NCBI RefSeq assembly: GCF_027213945.1
Contig: NZ_JAPWGW010000005.1
Coordinates: 62,001 to 126,000 of the forward strand
Reading direction: 5' to 3'
From: Henriciella marina
Lineage (GTDB): Bacteria > Pseudomonadota > Alphaproteobacteria > Caulobacterales > Hyphomonadaceae
Length of the DNA stretch: 64,000 nucleotides
Shown here: positions 1-8,519 of the stretch, piece after piece
Position numbering within the stretch: the stretch's first letter is position 1
How the letters are laid out: every line of letters starts with the position of its first letter
Notes under the pieces: model-generated
Database searches by the model: none
What the model was told of the DNA's origin: nothing
What the model saw: only the letters and a program-made list of their open reading frames with translations
Translations under genes and position numbers: made by a program

Positions 1-501
1 CGTGGGCGCCGAATTGCGTGAGGCGAGATAGTCCGCCGTCGGCTCACTGAAGTGAAAGTCATCCTTCGGCGTGCCGGATGGCAGGACTTCGCTTGTCTTC
101 AGAAGGTCGAAATACGCTACCCTGTCATTGTAATTGTAGGGATTGAGATCGGGCACTTCGTTTCGCCAGAGATAGGTCTCATCCGTCCATGAGCGAAGCC
201 AGAACAGTTCTTCGACCAGCAGGCCTGCCTCATCGGGAAACGGATTGCCCTCAATATCGACCCCAGAACGCGGATTGGCGCACTGGTTCTTGAACTGGCT
301 GGCGGCCGGGTAGACGCCTGCCTGATAGGACGGGCCCGAAGGTGGGGGCGGCGGCGGAGGCGGAGGTGGTGGTGGCGGAGGGCTCGGAGCCGCAGCGCTT
401 CCGCCACCGCCACCTCCACCCCCGCCACAGGCCGAAACGAGGCCGAGCGCAGCAGATGCGAGCAGGATTTTGAAAAGGTGGCTGGAAGAAGCTGGGCGCA
501 T
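1..501 (-). CDS. S41-like (C-terminal processing protease family) lipoprotein, N-terminal part only
   Basis: The reading frame starts at 501 and runs off the left edge, so only the first 167 residues are visible. Residues 1-25 form a lipoprotein signal ending in a lipobox LVSAC with the lipidated Cys at 25. A Gly-rich stretch and a run of about 12 prolines follow, a likely flexible tether through the envelope. The folded part then begins, with a Trp/Tyr-rich stretch (TYLWRNEVPDLNPYNY) and a later PSGTPKDDFHF. This style is typical of the N-terminal region of bacterial S41 peptidases that are surface or periplasmic lipoproteins. The catalytic Ser/Lys would lie outside the window, so activity cannot be judged. 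The family call is by resemblance only. Confidence 0.6.
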   Translation of the reverse strand, partial: MRPASSSHLFKILLASAALGLVSACGGGGGGGGGSAAAPSPPPPPPPPPPPPPPSGPSYQAGVYPAASQFKNQCANPRSGVDIEGNPFPDEAGLLVEELFWLRSWTDETYLWRNEVPDLNPYNYNDRVAYFDLLKTSEVLPSGTPKDDFHFSEPTADYLASRNSAPT

Positions 502-634
502 GGGACGGGTCCTGTCGCGGCTGTTGAACTATAAGCTGCAGGCATGCTGGCACGCATTGCCGAGAAGGAACAGACCTCATCGAGCCGGAAGCTGACACTT
601 CTTGGAACGCAGGGTTTAGAAAGGGCGCTCTTCT

Positions 635-1309
635 TCAGGCCCGGTCAGTCATGGCGTGAAGGCGCTCAGCATCCTGAAACTTGATAGTGCCATAGCCGAT
701 CGAGATGACACCGCGTTCAGTCAGCGCTTTCAAGGTCTGATTGACGGTCACCTTGGACAGTCCAAGCATCTTGGATACGTCCGCCTGCGTGCAGTTCAAC
801 AGCCGCTCTTCCTGCATTAGCCGGTCGACCAGAGACAGGAAGTTGATGATGCGCTGGCGCGCTGGCAGCCTGCGTGCATCGTCATAAAGTTCGAGCAGAA
901 GTGCGAGCCGGGCCGTCGTAACGTGGTGAAAGGCGCGTAGATATTCGGGATCGCTCGAGAATAGTCCGCGAAGGTCGTCCGCTGAGACCTCATTGACGAT
1001 AGTGCGTCCTTCGGCAACCGCAGCAAGGCGTCTCAGCGTCTTTTCGCCGTTGGCGTTCGGGAAGGCGCTGAACTCGCCGAAGTGATGACCGGGCCCGAGC
1101 CGGGCGAGCGTGTGGAAGCCTTCGTCGCGGAGATACTTGCCGAAAAGCAAGGTGCCGCTTTCGATCCAGCCCATCGTGTTAGCGACATCACTTGGCTGGT
1201 GCAGGGTTTCCCCGTCACGATAGGTCTTCTGGCGGGAGAGACTCTTGAGCTCCACACGCTGCGGTTCGGCCAGAACGTCGAAGAAGGCAGGCAATCCAAA
1301 GTCGAACAT
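635..1309 (-). CDS. Crp/Fnr-family transcriptional regulator
   Basis: This 224-residue protein has the usual Crp/Fnr layout. Residues about 10-125 form a cyclic-nucleotide-binding-type beta roll (GPGHHFGEFSAF is the phosphate-binding-cassette-like segment). A long dimerisation helix follows at about 125-165, then a C-terminal winged helix around 170-215 whose recognition helix lies in CTQADVSKMLGLSKVTVNQT. No N-terminal cysteine cluster is present, so it is not an oxygen-sensing Fe-S FNR. The cassette lacks the clear Arg of cAMP-binding CRP, so the ligand is unknown. It is transcribed away from the potassium channel gene. The shared 200-base gap holds two inverted repeats that could be its operators. 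Confidence 0.85.
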   Translation of the reverse strand: MFDFGLPAFFDVLAEPQRVELKSLSRQKTYRDGETLHQPSDVANTMGWIESGTLLFGKYLRDEGFHTLARLGPGHHFGEFSAFPNANGEKTLRRLAAVAEGRTIVNEVSADDLRGLFSSDPEYLRAFHHVTTARLALLLELYDDARRLPARQRIINFLSLVDRLMQEERLLNCTQADVSKMLGLSKVTVNQTLKALTERGVISIGYGTIKFQDAERLHAMTDRA

Positions 1310-1336
1310 GGTCTTTCATGCCTCCCGGTCAGGTTG

Positions 1337-1395
1337 GTGAATCAGTAAGCTTCACAATCCAGAGGTATAAGGAACTCTTTCAATGTTTAAAGAGT
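1337..1395. promoter_or_regulatory. Two inverted repeats in the divergent Crp-like/channel promoter region
   Basis: The gap between the regulator gene and the channel gene holds ACTCTTT (1374-1380) and its exact inverse AAAGAGT (1389-1395), separated by 8 bases. It also holds GTGAA (1337-1341) with TTCAC (1351-1355). Crp/Fnr dimers bind short palindromes with this kind of spacing, so autoregulation or control of the divergent genes is plausible. Neither repeat is a canonical FNR or CRP box. The regulatory role is inferred from position. Confidence 0.35.
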
Positions 1396-1512
1396 GAAAC
1401 GTTGATGCGTCTGCTCACAACTCCGTGTGCGGCGCAAAAAGATGGTTGGTCGGGCCCACCGCGCCGCTCTTTCTATTGATCTGGTGACGGGCGCATGTGA
1501 CACCCCAGAGCA

Positions 1513-2295
1513 ATGAGCGATCGGACGGGTTTAAATCGCCAGCTTTTCTGGCTTTACCAGGGCACGGGCAGGGCCTCCTTCTGGTTTCGCTGGGCATTGC
1601 TGGCGTTTGATTTCGCGACGATTGCCTACTTTCTATGGGCGCCGTTCGACTCGCGTGAGCGCGGCTATCATCTGATCGACTATCTGATTGGCGGGGTGAT
1701 CCTGCTTGACCTCGTCGCCCGCTTCTACATTGCCGCTCCGCGCCATCGCTTCTTCCTGAAATGGATAAACTGGGCGGATATCGTTGTCGTGGTGACGATG
1801 TTTGCGCCGCTGCTTATCTCGAATTTCGCCTTCTTGCGCATCCTGCGCGCGGTCAGGGCGATCCGCGCCTTCACTTTCATCCGGCGAGTGAAGGTGCTCA
1901 CGCCCTTCTTTCAGCGTCATGAGCGCATCATCGACAAGGTGACGAACCTCGTTGTGTTCGTCTTTGTGATGTCGGCGATCACCTACGCCACCCAGGTCGG
2001 CCGGAATGAGGACATCACGACCTATACGGACGCGGTGTATTTCACCGTGACCGTTCTTACCACGACCGGGTTCGGCGATATCATCATGACCGATGAGTTC
2101 GGGCGGTGGCTCGCCATATTTACCATGGTGCTGGGCCTGTCGCTCTTTTTCCAATTGTTGCGCGCCATTGTCGAACCGGAAAACAGGGTCGATTGTGAGT
2201 GTGAGACGTGCGGGTTGATGCGCCATGACCGCGATGCAGTCCATTGCAAGCATTGCGGCGCCCCAATGAAGATCAAGACTGAAGGCCTTTCATGA
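1513..2295 (+). CDS. Voltage-gated-type potassium channel with C-terminal zinc ribbon
   Basis: This 260-residue membrane protein has six predicted transmembrane segments. The S4 region (about 108-127) carries Arg at every third position (R109, R112, R115, R118) like a voltage sensor. The pore loop has the filter TTTGFGD (183-189), a variant of the potassium signature TVGYGD. After S6 the short cytoplasmic tail has C230-x2-C233 and C245-x2-C248, plus C228, which forms a zinc-ribbon-like module unusual for a Kv-type channel. Potassium is therefore the likely ion, and the ribbon may sense metal or redox state or mediate assembly. The stop overlaps the start of the next gene (ATGA), so the two are translationally coupled. 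Confidence 0.85.
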   Translation: MSDRTGLNRQLFWLYQGTGRASFWFRWALLAFDFATIAYFLWAPFDSRERGYHLIDYLIGGVILLDLVARFYIAAPRHRFFLKWINWADIVVVVTMFAPLLISNFAFLRILRAVRAIRAFTFIRRVKVLTPFFQRHERIIDKVTNLVVFVFVMSAITYATQVGRNEDITTYTDAVYFTVTVLTTTGFGDIIMTDEFGRWLAIFTMVLGLSLFFQLLRAIVEPENRVDCECETCGLMRHDRDAVHCKHCGAPMKIKTEGLS

Positions 2296-4157
2296 CCTCC
2301 GATATTCCATTCCGCGATATTCCCTACCTGCCACAGAAGCTGGAGGTTGAGCGGCGTAGCGATGGCTCGATCATCCTGCGCAACGGTCAGCCGAAGCGGC
2401 CTCACCCGCCGCACATGCTCGCGCCTCTGGTCTATTGGGCGAGTGCGCGGCCAGATCAGGTCTTCCTTGCGCAGCGCGATCCCGACGACCCCTCAAAGCC
2501 GGGCTGGAAGACGGTCACCTATGCTGAAGCACTGTATCAGGTGCGCGCGCTGGCGCAGGGCTTCATTGATGCCGGGGCCGGGCCGGACAAGCCGCTGATG
2601 ATCCTGTCGCGCAATGCGATTGAGCATGCGCTCGTCATGTATGCCGCCATGTGGGCAGGCAGCCCCGTCGTGCCGGTGACGCCCGCCTATGCGACGTTGA
2701 GCGAGGACTTTGCGCGTCTGAAACACGTCGACAAGCTGACAGAACCTGCCTTTGTCTATGTCGAGGACGGCATCCAGTTCCAGCGCGGCTTGAAAGGCAT
2801 GGGCGTTAATGAGCGGCTGGTCATCTACCGCAAGAGCGCGCCTGACGTGCACAACGCCGTCTCGCTGTTCGACTTTGCAAAGAAGCCGACCAGCCAGGTG
2901 GACCTTGCCTATGACCGCCTGTCGGAAGACGCGGTTGCCAAATACATGCTGACGTCCGGGTCCACCGGAGAGCCAAAGGCGGTCATCAACACGCATGGCA
3001 ATATCGCCTCCATGGTGAAGATGATCCGCTCCGTCTGGGATGTGGAGAAGCTGGAAGAGATGGCCGACGGGCCGCAGGTCATGGTGAGCTTCCTGCCGTG
3101 GAGCCATACTTATGGGGCCAACTCCATCCTTCATTCGATGCTCGACTGGGGCGGCACGCTCTATATCGACTGGGGCGCGCCGACGCCTGCGCGCCTGCCA
3201 GAGATGCTGCGCAATCTGAAGGAAATCGCGCCCACACAGCACACGACCGTGCCTGCCGCCTGGGCTGCGATCGCGACCGAGCTGGAGCAGGACCGCGCGC
3301 TGGCAGAGACCTTCTTCTCGCGCATCATGGTGATGGCCTATGGCGGCGCGAGCATGGGCCAGGATATCTATGAGCGCATTCAGAAAGTCGCCATAGAGGT
3401 GACGGGTGAGCGGATCAGCTTGTCGGCAGGCTATGGCGCCACCGAAACCTCTCCGACCATTTCAAACGTCCATTGGCCGAGCGACACGATGGGCCTGCTT
3501 GGCCTGCCGCTGCCGGGTGTCGAGATGAAGATGGTGCCTGCGGGCGAGAAGATGGAGCTGCGCGTGCGCGGGCAGGGCATTACGCAAGGCTATCTGAAGA
3601 ATCCCGAAAAGACCGCAGAAGCGTTTGACGAGGAAGGATTCTACAAGCTGGGCGATGCGGTGAAGTTCAAGGATCCGGACAACCCCGAAGAGGGCCTCGC
3701 CTTTGACGGGCGGCTGGCAGAGGAGTTCAAGCTCGCCAATGGTACCTGGGTGTCAGCAGGCACGGTGCGCGTCAAAGTGGTCGAGGCGGTCGATGGCGCG
3801 CTGTCGGATGTCGTGGTCTGCGGCCTCAATCAGGATGACATCGCGCTGATCGGCTTCCTCAATGAGGCCTGGTGCCGCCGCAAGACGGGGCGCAATGTTG
3901 GCCTCGATGAGCTGGCGCAGGACGATCAGGTCCGTGCCGCGGTGCGGGAAGGCATTGAGCGTTACAACAAGGCAAATCCGAATGCAGCCAAGCGCATTGC
4001 GCGTATCCTGCTGCAACGGGACCAACCCAAGGCCGACGCAGGCGAGATCACCGAAAAGGGCTATATCAATCAGGGGCGTGTTCAGACGCTTCGGACGCGT
4101 GAGGTCGAGCGACTATACAAAGCGCCTTATGACGACGAAGTGATCCTCGTCGACTAG
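2292..4157 (+). CDS. Feruloyl-CoA-synthetase-like AMP-dependent acyl-CoA ligase
   Basis: The 621-residue protein belongs to the ANL adenylating superfamily. The phosphate-binding signature TSGSTGEPK lies at 221-229, and the adenine/acyl segment GYGATETSP lies about 150 residues later. The hinge and C-terminal lid are present but divergent. Length and the N-terminal style (PHPPHMLAPLVYWA) resemble bacterial feruloyl-CoA synthetases, which activate hydroxycinnamates to CoA thioesters with ATP before side-chain shortening. No enoyl-CoA hydratase/lyase gene is adjacent, so the substrate is not proven. The gene overlaps the channel gene by four bases and is followed after 66 bases by a ThDP enzyme. 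A vanillin-type aldehyde dehydrogenase lies 18 kb away. Confidence 0.75.
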   Translation: MTSDIPFRDIPYLPQKLEVERRSDGSIILRNGQPKRPHPPHMLAPLVYWASARPDQVFLAQRDPDDPSKPGWKTVTYAEALYQVRALAQGFIDAGAGPDKPLMILSRNAIEHALVMYAAMWAGSPVVPVTPAYATLSEDFARLKHVDKLTEPAFVYVEDGIQFQRGLKGMGVNERLVIYRKSAPDVHNAVSLFDFAKKPTSQVDLAYDRLSEDAVAKYMLTSGSTGEPKAVINTHGNIASMVKMIRSVWDVEKLEEMADGPQVMVSFLPWSHTYGANSILHSMLDWGGTLYIDWGAPTPARLPEMLRNLKEIAPTQHTTVPAAWAAIATELEQDRALAETFFSRIMVMAYGGASMGQDIYERIQKVAIEVTGERISLSAGYGATETSPTISNVHWPSDTMGLLGLPLPGVEMKMVPAGEKMELRVRGQGITQGYLKNPEKTAEAFDEEGFYKLGDAVKFKDPDNPEEGLAFDGRLAEEFKLANGTWVSAGTVRVKVVEAVDGALSDVVVCGLNQDDIALIGFLNEAWCRRKTGRNVGLDELAQDDQVRAAVREGIERYNKANPNAAKRIARILLQRDQPKADAGEITEKGYINQGRVQTLRTREVERLYKAPYDDEVILVD

Positions 4158-4223
4158 AAGTTCAGACAGTATCAAACGGCGGCGCTGAGCGCGGCCCGGT
4201 AAAGAAATTATCAGGAGGACGCC

Positions 4224-5783
4224 ATGGCGGAACAGAAACTGACAGGCGCAGACGCATTGGTCTCAACGCTGGCCGAGAACGGGTTGGATGCCTGTTTCGC
4301 GAATCCCGGCACGTCGGAGATGCACCTTGTCACCGCGCTCGACCGTGAGACGCGGATCAAGTCGGTGCTCTGCCTGTTCGAAGGCGTGGCGACGGGCGCA
4401 GCCGATGGCTATGCGCGCATCGCGGGCAAGCCGGCCATGACGCTGCTGCACCTTGGCGCGGGCTACCTCAATGGCGGGGCGAACATCCATAATGCCAAGC
4501 GCGCGCACACGCCGATGATCAATGTGATCGGCGACCATGCCGTCGATCACCGCAAATATGATGCGCCGCTGAACTCTGACATTATGGGCCTTGCGGGTCC
4601 CAATTCGGTCTGGATCAAGTCAGCCGACAATGTGAAGGCGACCGGCAAGCTGGCCGCAGAAGCCTTCGCGGCAAGCTTTGGGCCTGTGTCCGGCCCGGTC
4701 TCGCTGATCCTGCCGGCGGATTCGGCCTGGGAAGAAGGCGGCGAAACAGGCGGCAAGGCGCAGCTACCTCAGATGCGCCAGACATCGGCGGAGCTTATAG
4801 CCAAGGCCAAGGAAGCCATTGGCGAAGCGAAAGCGCCCGTCATCCTGATCAACGGGACCGCGCTGACCGAGCAGGGGCTCGCCGCAGCAGCGCGCCTGAA
4901 GGCGGCAGGTGTGCGCGTCATCACCGACACCTTCTACTGGAAGATGCGCCGGGGCGCTGGCGTCTTCGCGCCTGACCGTATGCAGTATTTCGCTGAAGGC
5001 GCGATGTCAGACCTTGAGGGCGCGGACCTCATGCTGGTCGCGGGCACCAGCCTGCCGGCCGCTTTCTTTGCCTATCCGGGCAAGCCGAGTTTGCTTGTGC
5101 CGGGAGGCTGCGAGACGCTGGATCTTGGCGGTGCTGATACGGACAGCGCGAAGACACTGCTGGCGCTCGCCGACGCGATGGGCGCGGCCGACATTGCCGA
5201 CCCGATGCCGCTTCGCAAACCAGACGCGCCGAAGGGTGAGCTTAACGCAGCAGCTGTCGGTGCAAGTGTGGCGCGTCATATGCCAGAGAATGCCATCGTG
5301 TCTGATGATGGCGTGTCCAACTCGCTGCCCGTTTTCCTGTCGACAATGACGGCGGAGCCGCATGACTGGATGATGCTGACGGGCGGCGCGATCGGGCAGG
5401 GCCTGCCACTGGCGCTGGGCGCCGCTGTTGCCGCGCCGGACCGCAAGGTCATCGCGCTGACGGGCGACGGTGCTGGCATGTACACCAATCAGGCGCTGTG
5501 GAGCATGGTGCGCGAGGGCGCGGACGTGACCACGATTGTCTTCGTCAACCACACCTACCGCATCCTGAATATCGAGCTGCACCGCACGGGCGCAGGCAAT
5601 CCTGGGCCGACAGCCAAGGATATGCTCGCCATTGGTGAGCCGGATATCGACTGGGTCAGCCTTGCTGAGTCCATGGGCGTCGAGGCGACAGCGGTCACGA
5701 CGGCTGAGGATTTCGACGAGGCCTTTGAGAAGGCAATGAAGTCCAGCGGACCGAAGCTGATCGCGGCTATCGTGCCGGGCTGA
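4224..5783 (+). CDS. Thiamine-diphosphate enzyme, acetolactate synthase large-subunit / benzoylformate decarboxylase-like
   Basis: The start at 4224 has a strong ribosome site (aggagg, 5 bases upstream). The 519-residue protein has the three-domain ThDP fold. An N-terminal pyrimidine-binding domain contains the activating Glu at 53 (LFEGVATGAADGYA). A central domain follows. The C-terminal diphosphate domain carries the GDGAGMYTNQALWS motif that ends in FVNHTYRILN. The lineage is annotated as 'acetolactate synthase large subunit', but no regulatory subunit gene is near, and true IlvB proteins are longer. It is more likely a catabolic carboligase or decarboxylase of 2-oxo acids. It is probably co-transcribed with the upstream CoA ligase and downstream kinase. 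Confidence 0.75.
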   Translation: MAEQKLTGADALVSTLAENGLDACFANPGTSEMHLVTALDRETRIKSVLCLFEGVATGAADGYARIAGKPAMTLLHLGAGYLNGGANIHNAKRAHTPMINVIGDHAVDHRKYDAPLNSDIMGLAGPNSVWIKSADNVKATGKLAAEAFAASFGPVSGPVSLILPADSAWEEGGETGGKAQLPQMRQTSAELIAKAKEAIGEAKAPVILINGTALTEQGLAAAARLKAAGVRVITDTFYWKMRRGAGVFAPDRMQYFAEGAMSDLEGADLMLVAGTSLPAAFFAYPGKPSLLVPGGCETLDLGGADTDSAKTLLALADAMGAADIADPMPLRKPDAPKGELNAAAVGASVARHMPENAIVSDDGVSNSLPVFLSTMTAEPHDWMMLTGGAIGQGLPLALGAAVAAPDRKVIALTGDGAGMYTNQALWSMVREGADVTTIVFVNHTYRILNIELHRTGAGNPGPTAKDMLAIGEPDIDWVSLAESMGVEATAVTTAEDFDEAFEKAMKSSGPKLIAAIVPG

Positions 5784-5793
5784 TTAGGCGCAC

Positions 5794-6345
5794 ATGGCCA
5801 AAGTCGTCATTCTCAACGGGACGAGCAGTTCCGGAAAGACGTCTCTGGCGCGCGCGATCCAGCGCCTCGCGAACGGCCCCGTGCTGCGTGTCAGCATGGA
5901 CGACTTCCTTGAGATGATGCCGCCGCGCTTTGCCAATGACGATGAGGCGTTCAGCTTCCGACTAATCCCGGATGCCACGCCTGCCGTGGTCGAGATAGGG
6001 ACCGGTTCATACGGCGAAGCACTCATGCGCGGTATGCGGACCTCTGTGGCGGCGCTTGCCGACGAGGGCCTCGATCTGGTGGTCGACGATGTCATGCTTG
6101 AGGCAGGCGATCAGGCACATTACCGCGACGTGCTGGGCGAACACCACGTTACTTTTGTCGCGGTGCGCTGCGCGCTGGAGACGGCAGAGCAGCGTGAGCG
6201 GGACAGGGGCGACCGTAAGATCGGCATGGCCCGCTGGCAGTTTACCCGTGTCCATGCAGGCCGGGACTATGATCTTGAAGTTTCGACCGATGAGGTGTCG
6301 CCGGATGAGGGCGCGCGGGTGATTCTGGGCGCTGTTGGGATGTAG
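5794..6345 (+). CDS. Chloramphenicol phosphotransferase-like P-loop kinase
   Basis: A 183-residue P-loop protein starting 10 bases after the ThDP enzyme. The Walker A sequence GTSSSGKT is at 9-16. A following SMDDF resembles the substrate-site loop of chloramphenicol 3-O-phosphotransferase, and DLVVDDVM is the Walker B-like strand. An Arg-rich lid (QRERDRGDRKIG) follows, and then a QFTRVH segment typical of the CPT family. Members phosphorylate small hydroxylated molecules or have unknown substrates. Most are not resistance genes, and I would not infer resistance here. Position suggests it belongs to the same transcription unit, whose end is marked by the repeat hairpins downstream. Confidence 0.75.
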   Translation: MAKVVILNGTSSSGKTSLARAIQRLANGPVLRVSMDDFLEMMPPRFANDDEAFSFRLIPDATPAVVEIGTGSYGEALMRGMRTSVAALADEGLDLVVDDVMLEAGDQAHYRDVLGEHHVTFVAVRCALETAEQRERDRGDRKIGMARWQFTRVHAGRDYDLEVSTDEVSPDEGARVILGAVGM

Positions 6346-6357
6346 TGCTTTGCCTCT

Positions 6358-6477
6358 TCATCCTTCGACTTCGCTCAGGATGAGGGAGCTGTTGTCGGGA
6401 TGACGAGCTTCTTTGTGGCCGAATACAAAAACGGCCTCACCAACGGCCTCACCCTGAGCTTGTCGAAGGGCGAGGCC
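6358..6477. repeat. REP-like palindromic repeats between convergent genes
   Basis: TCATCC (6358-6363) and GGATGA (6378-6383) bracket a short loop with the ttcgact/cgctcagg core of alphaproteobacterial REP-like elements. A second hairpin, GGCCTC (6445-6450) with GAGGCC (6472-6477), encloses the inverted form of the same core (ctgagcttgtcgaagg). A direct copy of acggcctcacc sits just before it. The elements lie between two convergent genes, where they could also end transcription. Confidence 0.6.
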
Positions 6478-6502
6478 GATTGGTTTTTACTGTATTGGCA
6501 GG

Positions 6503-7288
6503 CTAGTCGACATACTCCCAGCGGTCGCCGCCGACATTACAGGCAGTGCGTTCGCGGTTGCCCTGGTAGACGATGCGGCACTCGCCGCTGTCATAGCCCT
6601 GGCTCTGATAGCCGGTATTATAGCCGGTCGTGGTCGCGCCATTGCTGTAGGTGGTGCTGGTGCGGTAGGTCCGCTCACCGCCATAAAGCTCATCCTGGCT
6701 ATAGGTCCGGTTATAGGTGTCGTTGCTATAGCTGCCGCGATTATAGGCGTTCGGATCATAGCGATTGTCATAGGTGACACGCGACGGCGGATTGGTCCGG
6801 TTGCCATACTGATAGGTCGGCTGGGCCTGCGCCCTGCGGGCACAGTCATCGCTGCCGCTGCCGCCAAGGGCAGAGCCTGCAACACCGCCAACGATTGCGC
6901 CGATCACGGCACCGGCGATCTGGTCACCATCATTGTTATCGCGGTGGTGACGACCATAGCCGCGGCGATTGTAGCGGTCATAACGTCCATAGCGGTCGCG
7001 GCGATCATACCGGTCATAGCCGCGGTGGCGGTTGCGATAGCGCTTGTCATCATCGTCATCGGCAATGGTTGCGCCGAGTAGGCCGCCTGCGATCGCGCCC
7101 ACAACACCTGCGGTCTGCTGGCGCTGGCGGCGCTCTCGTTCGCAGTTGAGATAGGCAGCGTTGCTGTTGGCCGATTGGCCATAGCCATAGCTGTCATAAT
7201 CGGAATAGCCATAGTTCTGGGCGCCAGCCGGCAGCGCGATTGCGAGCGCTGCGGCGCTGCCCAGAATTGCTGTACGCATCTTGAACAT
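6503..7288 (-). CDS. Glycine-zipper envelope protein
   Basis: The chosen start at 7288 is preceded by GGAG at correct spacing and gives 261 residues with an N-terminal signal peptide ending near ALPAGAQ. Two glycine-zipper segments are visible (GVVGAIAGGLLGATIA and IAGAVIGAIVGGVAGSA). Between them is a highly charged stretch of Tyr, Arg, Asp and Gly. The C-terminal third is rich in Tyr, Asn, Thr and Ser. The pattern fits the glycine-zipper (2TM/Rick_17kDa-like) proteins of the outer membrane or periplasm, whose precise function is rarely known. An ATG 51 bases upstream would extend the protein before the signal and is less likely. Confidence 0.7.
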   Translation of the reverse strand: MFKMRTAILGSAAALAIALPAGAQNYGYSDYDSYGYGQSANSNAAYLNCERERRQRQQTAGVVGAIAGGLLGATIADDDDDKRYRNRHRGYDRYDRRDRYGRYDRYNRRGYGRHHRDNNDGDQIAGAVIGAIVGGVAGSALGGSGSDDCARRAQAQPTYQYGNRTNPPSRVTYDNRYDPNAYNRGSYSNDTYNRTYSQDELYGGERTYRTSTTYSNGATTTGYNTGYQSQGYDSGECRIVYQGNRERTACNVGGDRWEYVD

Positions 7289-7443
7289 CTGGTCTCCTTT
7301 GCCGGGGCGAACATCGTCCCCTGTTACTTCACCTGCCACAGTAACATCTGCGCCTGAACGCAGGCTGAAGGGTAAATTACAATTAATTCAAACTTCTAAC
7401 CTATTGGCTGGACGAAGCGGGCTTGCTGCCCCATTTTTCCTGT

Positions 7444-8514
7444 ATGGCTATCATGCAAGAAACGGGAAAGACGCTTGCCCGGGCGCGATATGGCGCCGCG
7501 CAGGCGATGCGCGCGGCCTGGTATGGCGCGCAGTACACGATCGCGAAACGCCGCTCTGCAGGCTTTAACCGGCCGGGCGAACCAGAGTTCAAGCCGATCA
7601 ATCCGGTCGATACCAAAGAGCTACGCAAGGCCTATCTTGGCCTGTTCGCGAAGGACCGCGCCAATATAGAGGCTGGGCTTTACCCATCCCCTGAAGATGT
7701 TCGCCTTGCGGACCTGCCAAAGGCGGTCAGCCGGGCACGCTATTTCATGCGGGATGTTGCGGATGTGGATCGCAGGCGCGTTGCGCGCGAAGGCGATGAA
7801 GTGAGAGAGCAGTTCGAGGGCAGCAATCGCTATCCGGACTATTACCAGCAGAACTTTCACTATCAGACCGATGGCTGGCTTTCTGATGACAGCGCGAAGC
7901 TCTACGATCATCAGGTCGAGGCGCTGTTCACCGGCGCGGCAGACGCCATGCGACGCGGAGCGCTGGCTGAGATCGCGCAAGAGATGAAAGGCCGCGACCA
8001 GAGAGAGGTAAAGCTGCTCGATCTTGCATGCGGCACAGGCCGTTTCCTGCGCGAGACAATGCGCGCTTTTCCAAGGCTGCAGGCGACCGGTCTGGACCTC
8101 TCGCCCAATTATGCAGGCCGCGCCCGCCAGCTCGTCGCGCCCTGGCCGCAAGTCGAGATCATCGAGGGGCAGGCAGAGGTGCTGCCGCTGGAAGATGAGA
8201 GCCTCGACATGATCGTATCGATCTATCTTTTTCATGAGCTGCCAGAGGAAGTCCGCGCGAAGGCCATCGCTGAGGCCGCGCGTGTTCTCAAACCCGGCAG
8301 CGCGTTCATCGTGGCCGACAGCCTTCAATTCGGGGACAATGACGGTCTCGACGGGATTCTTGAACATTTCCCTGAAGGTTTCCACGAACCCTATTATAAT
8401 GCCTATCTCGCATGGGACTTTGCGCCTGCCATGGAGGCGGCAGGTTTCAAATTGGAACGGACAGAGCTTGCATTCCTCACCAAGGTGAATGTCTGGCGCA
8501 AGACGGAAGGATAG
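7444..8514 (+). CDS. Class I SAM-dependent methyltransferase
   Basis: The protein has an N-terminal helical region of about 170 residues with no recognised domain. A Rossmann-type methyltransferase domain follows: motif I LLDLACGTGRFLRE, the acidic end of strand 2 in ATGLDLSPNYAG, and a motif IV-like SIYLFHELPEEV that resembles UbiE/Methyltransf_11 enzymes. The acceptor substrate is unknown. The start is uncertain (7423, 7444 or 7453), since none has a convincing ribosome site. The next gene, an SDR, begins 5 bases after the stop, so the two are probably co-transcribed. Confidence 0.8.
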   Translation: MAIMQETGKTLARARYGAAQAMRAAWYGAQYTIAKRRSAGFNRPGEPEFKPINPVDTKELRKAYLGLFAKDRANIEAGLYPSPEDVRLADLPKAVSRARYFMRDVADVDRRRVAREGDEVREQFEGSNRYPDYYQQNFHYQTDGWLSDDSAKLYDHQVEALFTGAADAMRRGALAEIAQEMKGRDQREVKLLDLACGTGRFLRETMRAFPRLQATGLDLSPNYAGRARQLVAPWPQVEIIEGQAEVLPLEDESLDMIVSIYLFHELPEEVRAKAIAEAARVLKPGSAFIVADSLQFGDNDGLDGILEHFPEGFHEPYYNAYLAWDFAPAMEAAGFKLERTELAFLTKVNVWRKTEG

Positions 8515-8519
8515 GCAGT

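Noticed and set aside
5794-6345. Chloramphenicol resistance gene
   Set aside because: Only the fold and P-loop resemble chloramphenicol phosphotransferase; most such proteins have other or unknown substrates.
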